Assembly (NCBI GenBank): GCA_017561715.1
Contig: JAFZBN010000018.1
Location: 124,001-188,000 of the forward strand
Source of the DNA: Clostridiales bacterium
GTDB lineage: Bacteria; Bacillota; Clostridia; Saccharofermentanales; Saccharofermentanaceae
Reading direction: 5' to 3'
DNA length: 64,000 bases
A model generated the notes under the pieces. The model ran no database searches, was not told the origin of the DNA, and worked only from the letters and a program-made list of their open reading frames with translations. Of the stretch, positions 58,510 through 64,000 are shown piece by piece. Position numbers and translations under genes: made by a program. Every line of letters begins with the position of its first letter. Within the stretch, counting starts at the first letter, position 1.

Positions 58510-59520
58510 TCAGGTATCGCCGAGAGCCGCGAACTTGTCCATCATGCCGAGTGCCTTACCTGTACCGATCGCAACGCAGGAGACTGTGTCCTCAGCCACG
58601 CATACATCGATACCGATCTTGGTAGCGAGCATTCTGTCGAGGCCATAAAGGAGCGCGCCGCCACCGGTCATAACGATACCACGCTGGGAGATATCGGCCA
58701 TCAGTTCCGGCGGTGTTCTCTCGAGTACGGAGTGAACGGCGTCGAAGATAGCGGCTACCGGCTCTTCAAGAGCTTCGAGCATCTCGGTGGAAGAAACGGT
58801 AACGGTGGCCGGAAGACCTGTGATCAGGTTACGTCCGCGGACATCCATGGTCATTTCTTCTTCTCTCGGATATGCGCATCCGATGTTGATCTTTAATTCT
58901 TCGGCTGTCTTCTCACCGATGAGGACGTTGTGCTTACGACGAACGTGCTTAACGATCGCTTCGTCGAACTTGTCGCCCGCGACCTTTAACGAGAAGTCAA
59001 CTACAGGCTCGCAGAGGGAGATAACGGCGATATCCGTCGTACCGCCTCCGATATCTACGATCATGGAACCGCAGGCCTTGGTGATATCGATACCGGCACC
59101 GATAGCAGCAGCGATCGGCTCACGGATCAGGAATACGTCTTTCGCGCCGGCGTGACGGCAGGCGTCCTCAACGGCCTTCTGCTCAACCGGAGTGATGACC
59201 GACGGAACGCATACGACGATCGTCGGACGGAAGTATGTAGCACGGATGCCCTGGCATACACGGCCGATGAAAGCCTTGAGCATGACCTCCGTTACCTTAA
59301 AGTCGGAAATAACACCGTCACGAAGCGGACGGATGGCTTCTACGACACCCGGAGTTCTTCCGAGCATCAGGCTGGCGCTCTCACCTACCGCGAGAACCGT
59401 ACCTGTCTTCGTATTAACGGCTACAACGGAAGGCTCCTTAAGAACTACGCCTTTACCGCGAACATAAATAAGGACACTGCTTGTGCCCAGATCGATACCG
59501 ATATCAAGTCCTAAACCCAT
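58510..59520 (-). CDS. mreB: Rod-shape actin homologue MreB/Mbl
   Basis: Actin-fold ATPase that organises side-wall synthesis at the membrane. Phosphate-1 motif DIGIDLGTSSVLIYVRGKG opens the 336-aa protein. EPIAAAIGAG, the phosphate-2 motif VDIGGGTTDIAVI and the adenosine motif MTGGGALLYGLD follow. The start is the ATG at 59520 with GAGGTG upstream; the 18 codons before it are leader. It is a single-gene unit without mreC or mreD, which is more usual for mbl or mreBH-type copies. Confidence 0.95.
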   Translation of the reverse strand: MGLGLDIGIDLGTSSVLIYVRGKGVVLKEPSVVAVNTKTGTVLAVGESASLMLGRTPGVVEAIRPLRDGVISDFKVTEVMLKAFIGRVCQGIRATYFRPTIVVCVPSVITPVEQKAVEDACRHAGAKDVFLIREPIAAAIGAGIDITKACGSMIVDIGGGTTDIAVISLCEPVVDFSLKVAGDKFDEAIVKHVRRKHNVLIGEKTAEELKINIGCAYPREEEMTMDVRGRNLITGLPATVTVSSTEMLEALEEPVAAIFDAVHSVLERTPPELMADISQRGIVMTGGGALLYGLDRMLATKIGIDVCVAEDTVSCVAIGTGKALGMMDKFAALGDT

Positions 59521-59544
59521 GATTACACCTCGTATATATAGAAA

Positions 59545-59562
59545 AATACGCATCTGCGTATT
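59545..59562 (-). other. Terminator-like mini hairpin in the mreB leader
   Basis: AATACGC and GCGTATT around a 4-nt loop are followed by TTTC on the minus strand, between promoter and ribosome binding site. The stem is only 7 bp. It may be an attenuator or chance. Confidence 0.3.
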
Positions 59563-59586
59563 GTTGATGCACAATTAAGCATGTTA

Positions 59587-59615
59587 ATGATACAATAAAT
59601 GTGCTTATCTTTCAA
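59587..59615 (-). promoter_or_regulatory. Promoter of mreB
   Basis: On the minus strand there is a -35 TTGAAA, a 17-bp spacer and a -10 TATCAT, 66 bp before the start. Confidence 0.7.
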
Positions 59616-59656
59616 CGTAGAAGCATTGCATTCATTTTACAAATTGGGGTGAAATT

Positions 59657-60499
59657 GTGAAGAATCTATTGGCATATGTGCTTATGCTGTGCGGAACGGT
59701 AGCCGTTTTCTTCGACGGGATCCTGCCCTCCTGCGTGATTCTTGCCCTGACCATCCTCGGATATATCGGAATGCCGTTTTTCGCAAGGGCCCTCGTTGAC
59801 GGTTTTTTCCTCACGAAAAGCACCTATAAGTATTTCCTTCGCGTTGCTCTTACGGCCTTTCTGTCGCAGGCCGCGATCCTTTATGTGTATCTCGTCTGGG
59901 ACCGTTCCCCGGAGCCCGAGCGTTTCAATATCGTATTCACCTGGCTGATCGCGTTCACCTTCCTCGTCGGTCTGGAACTTCTGGTCTCACTTCCGCGCGA
60001 CCGCGTCGCCTCGATGAATCTTCTCGAACCAAATCAGACATCCCACAGCACCAGATACGGTGTCGTGATCTCCAGCACCGAAGCCAATAATCTTCCGAAA
60101 GGCATGAAAGTTCCGAACTGGCCGAGGACCACGCTTCACGGCATCGCGATCATGCTGTTTGCGATCTGTATGGTACTGATCACTTTCTTGCCGCTTACGA
60201 TGTCCATGATGAGTGTCATGTGTACCATTATGTTTTACTTCCTTCATCGCTGGAAGATCGACTCGAGAGTCCTTGTCGCGACGACGTTTTACAGCGCGTT
60301 TGCCGCGTGCTACACATACCTTTATTTCCGCATGACAGGCGTCGTTACGTGGGAAGGAATATCTCTTCTGGGATTTCTTTTGTGCCTTCTTCTTCCGAGC
60401 AAAAAGAGAAAGATGCCGAAGTGGTTTTACCGCCTGTTCTATCTCTTCTACCCGGTCGCGATCCTTTTGTGCGCGCTGATCGCGTCACTTGTCAGCTGA
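59657..60499 (+). CDS. TraX-family membrane protein
   Basis: A 280-aa polytopic protein with about eight helices. The N-terminal pattern (YVLMLCGTVAVFF, then LGYIGMPFFARALVDGFFLT..YKYFLRVALTAFLSQ) and the end FYRLFYLFYPVAILLCALI follow the TraX family. That family is named for the F-pilin acetylase but is widespread in Bacillota as an acyltransferase-like protein of unknown substrate. The usual IDHIG of TraX reads FDGIL here. The start is GTG with GGGGTG 6 nt upstream. It is divergent from mreB and converges on a lipoprotein gene 3 bp away. Confidence 0.72.
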   Translation: MKNLLAYVLMLCGTVAVFFDGILPSCVILALTILGYIGMPFFARALVDGFFLTKSTYKYFLRVALTAFLSQAAILYVYLVWDRSPEPERFNIVFTWLIAFTFLVGLELLVSLPRDRVASMNLLEPNQTSHSTRYGVVISSTEANNLPKGMKVPNWPRTTLHGIAIMLFAICMVLITFLPLTMSMMSVMCTIMFYFLHRWKIDSRVLVATTFYSAFAACYTYLYFRMTGVVTWEGISLLGFLLCLLLPSKKRKMPKWFYRLFYLFYPVAILLCALIASLVS

Positions 60500-60502
60500 T
60501 CA

Positions 60503-61249
60503 TCAGAACGTATAGCGTTCTGCTTTTCTTGCCTCTTTAAGCTCTTTCGACTCACTCTCATGTCGAACATTGTATTCGGGATAATAGAAAAACGGGCTAT
60601 ATGTCGGCTCAACAGAAACATGGGTGAACAGATAAGTCAGAAGAACCAGTTCGTCAAAACTTGAGTATACGGAACTATCAAGATCGATCACATAATCGAC
60701 GGGTTCTTCTTCCGGATCATAAAAATGCCATTCAAGATCATTCGTGCTTTTTGACACAACAGGATCGAATTCATAATACGGAGCATCTGGTTTTCCTGCT
60801 TTGACAAATCTGTACTTGCCACCAAAGAAGACATCTTTGCCGGTAGCATCCTTTTTCTGCATCACTCCATGTTCAAAATCCATGCGCACCCAAAGATCTC
60901 CGGCATCAAAGTAGAAATACCCGTCTTGTTCCTTCCATCCGTAATCAGAGGCGAGTTTCTGTACGTCGAACTTTTTAACAGAATCTTCTATGGTCACATA
61001 AGATTCGACATCCACCGGAAGAACAATAACAAGTGGATATGCCCAGCTTTTTCCGATCGTGTAGGAATACGGATAATCTTCAGATGTTTCAGATGGCGGA
61101 ACGTCATAAGGATCCTTGGTAGTGGCCGTCTGGGTAACATTTGAAGAACCAATCGCCTTTTTTTCAGAGCTACAAGAGCATGCCCCCATCATCAACGAGA
61201 CGGCAAGTGTCAGTATCGTCAGCCTTTTTGAACAGTTCATCCGCTCCAT
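60503..61249 (-). CDS. Lipoprotein, function unknown
   Basis: A 248-aa exported lipoprotein. The signal peptide is RLTILTLAVSLMMGAC, with the lipobox Cys at about residue 24. A short Ser/Thr/Pro linker and a mixed alpha/beta body follow. The body is rich in Tyr and Asp (SDYGWKEQDGYFYFDAGDLW, PYYEFDPV) and resembles no family I know. The start at 61249 is chosen for the signal peptide and GGGAGA upstream. It follows the large surface protein by 32 nt and is probably its operon partner. It is shorter than the paralogous pair at 30161 and 50163. Confidence 0.75.
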   Translation of the reverse strand: MERMNCSKRLTILTLAVSLMMGACSCSSEKKAIGSSNVTQTATTKDPYDVPPSETSEDYPYSYTIGKSWAYPLVIVLPVDVESYVTIEDSVKKFDVQKLASDYGWKEQDGYFYFDAGDLWVRMDFEHGVMQKKDATGKDVFFGGKYRFVKAGKPDAPYYEFDPVVSKSTNDLEWHFYDPEEEPVDYVIDLDSSVYSSFDELVLLTYLFTHVSVEPTYSPFFYYPEYNVRHESESKELKEARKAERYTF

Positions 61250-61281
61250 GATAAATCTCCCTTCGTAATTCGTAAAAATCC

Positions 61282-64000
61282 TCAATATCCAACTAAAAGT
61301 GGGTCATGAATTTCATTGTAATCATACACATCGCCATCATCTTTAAAGAGACAGTATCTGGTAACTATATTACCACTTCCATCTATAAACGAGTTGTAGT
61401 AGAGTTTTCCGTAACGGATGTCATCGTGAAATATATTTGTTAACGAATAACCATTCCCATCCCTTCTATAACACCTAAACCCCATGATTTCCGAATTATC
61501 ATGAACGTATCTATCCGAATCATCATAATACCTTATGTCTTCGCTATAAGTATCAATGAAGTTTTCGTATTCCAAATCAGATAATTCTGTTCTTTGTATA
61601 TACGACCACCCCCAGTAAGAGAAAGATCTTCCTCCCTTTGTTGCAACTCCAGTAAGTGTGGTATCGAAGGCAACCACTTGATCAATATCATCCGCAAATA
61701 CGCGGAGAAATGTCTGAGCTATATTCTCCCGATTATCCGCTCGAATTTCACCACAACTGCATGCGTAGAGATTGAGAGAATGAATTTTCTTCGGTTTTAA
61801 CTGGTTGACAGTTATACTCCCATCACTATACGTTCCACTCCAGTAAAGATGGCGTGCATTATTCCCATCTTTCAACTGAATGACCGAGCTAGATCCATGA
61901 GCTGAAATGACAACATTTCGAATCCTATAGTAATATTTGTCACCGTACATCGACGTTGTTCCTCCGAACAACCCTAAACTTGACCAATGCAATTCAAAAG
62001 AATGTACGTCTGTAAAGTTTAGCAAACAACACTCAAGACCAGCTCGATCATATTCACGCGCCAAAGCTAATCCTTGGTTTTTAAAGTCTGAACTAGCTAG
62101 TATGTAGATAATGTCAGGATTAACCGTTGTGGGTCTTGCATCTTCTGCATCATTCACTCCATCATAGTCCGAATCCGGAATCTGCGGGTCTGATACAAGA
62201 ACACCGACAAACTCCATTCTCCCAGGAGCTACTTTGCTCATATATTGCTCCATAAATGCGTACTGCGAATCCGAATCTATGTGACCATTACCACTTGTGT
62301 ATACAGCTGTCCCATTTATGCGAATCTCAATGTTTCTGCCATCGCCAAAACGCAACAACTGATAAATCACATCAAACTCTTCATTATCTGGAACTGTATC
62401 ATCATCCGAATCGTTCTTTTCAGGATCAGAATGATAGATCTGGCCATTTGTTCCAAGAATACCCTGTAATTCCGCAAAATCAGGTATACCATCAAAGTCG
62501 CTGTCAAGCTTTAAAGCCGAATCAAATGCACTTTGTCTTGTGAAAGAGGCATGCAGATCAGTATATGTCGGATATTTATAGTATTGAGATCCAGTCTCAT
62601 AAGCATATTTCCAACCAAAATCAAATGGCCCTTCGTCTCCTTCTTGGAGCATTACAAAGCCAGCAGAAAAATCAGCACTCTCTTGATAGTAAATCATATC
62701 TGATACATATGATTCGATATGAGCAATATCGTCGTCATTTGAAAGAATGAACAGTTCTTTCCTATTTCCGACATCTGTAGCATATTGCTTAATCAGATTT
62801 GATGTTGCTGAAAATGCGCGTCTATATGAACCATATTGTCCAAGATCAAAGTTTCTCGCGTAATAATCCACTTCTGCCAACAATTGATTGATACCATCTG
62901 AATCATTCTTGTAGATTAGTTGAGCAGTCGTCTTATCTGTCGTGCCAAAATATATGACACAAATTCTATCATTCGCCTTCATGCTCGTCACGAGTTTCTT
63001 AACTGTAGTTATCGCCTTTTCTCGACTATCAGAACTCATTCCTGATGACACATTTACGGCAACATAATAATCAAAATTCACACCATCGGTAGGAAAACTA
63101 TAATTCACCGGATAAACGGAGTTCCAAAGCGATCTATCCACCAATACGTATGTACTAAAATGGTTTAGATCAAGAGTAATAGTATTCATATCCACATCCA
63201 AAACAGCCTGTTCCTGAAGTACATATACTCCATGTTCCTCATCAAACCAAAGGACCGCCAGATCATTTTCGGAAGTTCCACCTAGTGCATCCTCATCATA
63301 ATGAATAGTGACATGTGCTGTTTCGAAATCCTCATTGCACTCAAAAGCTATTGGGCTTCCCACTCTTCCTTCAAGAACAGAAGTATACATATCCTTGTCG
63401 AGCATATCTTGAATTGTTAATGCCGAATCAATCAAGTCACCCATCTCCATGGAAACGGTTACAGAAGATACAACATTCTCAAACTCTTCTGTCTTTGACT
63501 GAAGAATCATCACATTTTTGTCATCTGGATCAGACGGATTTTTGCCAAGAAGAATCTCATCACCATCGATAATACCATCACCATCAGAATCGTCAGATAA
63601 TGGATCAGTATGATAGGAATAAATCTCATCATAGTCACTTATGTCATCATCATCACTGTCACAATAGTATGGACAAGTCCCAAAACCAATTTCTTCAGCG
63701 TTTGTTAATCCATCCAAATCAAAATCTTTCTGTCCATCCGAAAAACCATCGTTATCAGAATCCCATACAGTCGGATTGTATCCCATTGTTATTTCAACAA
63801 AATCCGTAATTCCATCATCATCTGTATCGATATTGAGCTTATCAGTTCCATACATTCGTTCCTCACTATCAAGCAATCCATCTTCATCTGTATCTCTTAA
63901 TTCCTCAACAAGATCAGGGATTGTGGTCGGTTCACAAGTTGGAACACTTGTCGGAGCATTAGTTGGACAATCTGTAATGGTTGGAGCCGGCGTACTGGTA
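61282..64000 (-). CDS. Large surface protein: calcium repeats, degenerate VWA, caspase-like domain (5' end beyond window)
   Basis: The reading frame is open to the window edge, so the gene is incomplete; at least 905 codons are seen. The visible N-terminal part is a Thr/Pro-rich linker. It is followed by five thrombospondin-3/dockerin-like calcium loops (DTDDDG, DSDNDG, DFDLDG, DSDDDD, DSDGDG). A VWA-like domain has AVNVSSGMS in the MIDAS position. More calcium loops follow (DSDFDG, DSDDDT, DSDYDG). The last 250 residues hold VVISAHGSSS and LNLYACSCGE, a His/Cys pair placed as in clan CD (caspase-like) peptidases. The region is visibly A+T richer than the core genes. A TTG at 63876 is not the true start, because coding continues upstream. 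Confidence 0.82.
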   Translation of the reverse strand, partial: TSTPAPTITDCPTNAPTSVPTCEPTTIPDLVEELRDTDEDGLLDSEERMYGTDKLNIDTDDDGITDFVEITMGYNPTVWDSDNDGFSDGQKDFDLDGLTNAEEIGFGTCPYYCDSDDDDISDYDEIYSYHTDPLSDDSDGDGIIDGDEILLGKNPSDPDDKNVMILQSKTEEFENVVSSVTVSMEMGDLIDSALTIQDMLDKDMYTSVLEGRVGSPIAFECNEDFETAHVTIHYDEDALGGTSENDLAVLWFDEEHGVYVLQEQAVLDVDMNTITLDLNHFSTYVLVDRSLWNSVYPVNYSFPTDGVNFDYYVAVNVSSGMSSDSREKAITTVKKLVTSMKANDRICVIYFGTTDKTTAQLIYKNDSDGINQLLAEVDYYARNFDLGQYGSYRRAFSATSNLIKQYATDVGNRKELFILSNDDDIAHIESYVSDMIYYQESADFSAGFVMLQEGDEGPFDFGWKYAYETGSQYYKYPTYTDLHASFTRQSAFDSALKLDSDFDGIPDFAELQGILGTNGQIYHSDPEKNDSDDDTVPDNEEFDVIYQLLRFGDGRNIEIRINGTAVYTSGNGHIDSDSQYAFMEQYMSKVAPGRMEFVGVLVSDPQIPDSDYDGVNDAEDARPTTVNPDIIYILASSDFKNQGLALAREYDRAGLECCLLNFTDVHSFELHWSSLGLFGGTTSMYGDKYYYRIRNVVISAHGSSSVIQLKDGNNARHLYWSGTYSDGSITVNQLKPKKIHSLNLYACSCGEIRADNRENIAQTFLRVFADDIDQVVAFDTTLTGVATKGGRSFSYWGWSYIQRTELSDLEYENFIDTYSEDIRYYDDSDRYVHDNSEIMGFRCYRRDGNGYSLTNIFHDDIRYGKLYYNSFIDGSGNIVTRYCLFKDDGDVYDYNEIHDPLLVGY

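Noticed and set aside
63874..63876. TTG as start of the large surface protein
   Set aside because: The same frame stays open to the window end and encodes another calcium loop and a Thr/Pro linker, so the gene begins outside the window.

Overview
The window looks like the chromosome of an anaerobic Gram-positive bacterium of the class Clostridia (Bacillota). The evidence is strong AGGAGG-type ribosome binding sites, sigma-A-like promoters, a T-box in front of thrS, a PASTA-tailed division PBP, a dcw cluster headed by mraZ, the rimP-nusA-ylxR-ylxQ-infB-rbfA order, and mutS2 and Mbl/MreB-type genes. I cannot name the genus. No rRNA, tRNA, integrase or transposase gene was found.

Layout. 1-12.7 kb: a leftward division and wall cluster mraZ-rsmH-ftsL-PBP-murE-murF-ftsW-murG-ftsQ-ftsZ. 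It lacks mraY, murD and ftsA, and starts from a promoter overlaid by a MraZ-type decamer operator. 12.7-13.2 kb: an intergenic stretch of long hairpins and the terminator of the next operon. 13.2-24.2 kb: a leftward translation and RNA operon rimP-nusA-ylxR-ylxQ-infB-rbfA-nrnA-truB-ribF that runs on into lgt and rodA. 24.3-27 kb: a small P-loop gene and thrS with a complete T-box leader. 27-32 kb: an SPFH/zinc-ribbon pair resembling the B. subtilis PspA-associated YdjGHI proteins, an ATPase and a lipoprotein. 32-41.5 kb: mutS2, pfkA, dnaE and uvrB, with a LexA-like box in the uvrB promoter region. 41.5-45.5 kb: a small XRE regulator, an unlisted 46-aa gene, a membrane protein, tatD and metG.

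45.6-46.1 kb holds five 61-bp tandem hairpin repeats followed by the same two hairpins found at 12.9-13.05 kb. 46.1-50.2 kb is a rightward accessory operon: zinc-ribbon/TPR membrane protein, MTAN-like nucleosidase, spore-photoproduct-lyase-type radical SAM protein, zinc-ribbon membrane protein and SDR. 50-55.2 kb carries a lipoprotein, a beta-repeat protein and a leftward ECF sigma module: sigma factor, a 37-aa single-pass membrane protein that is easily missed, a multi-pass protein, a PrsW-type intramembrane protease and a 2-TM protein that could be the anti-sigma factor. 55.3-60.5 kb has an SGNH hydrolase, rho with a very long disordered N-terminal domain, mreB and a TraX-like protein.

The right end (60.5-64 kb) is more A+T rich. 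It holds a lipoprotein and the 3' part of a large surface protein with calcium-repeat, degenerate VWA and probable caspase-like domains; that gene runs off the window.

Most promising for novelty: the caspase-like/VWA surface protein, the sigma/PrsW module with its tiny gene, the duplicated hairpin element, the coupled nucleosidase and radical SAM genes, and the two unlisted small genes.
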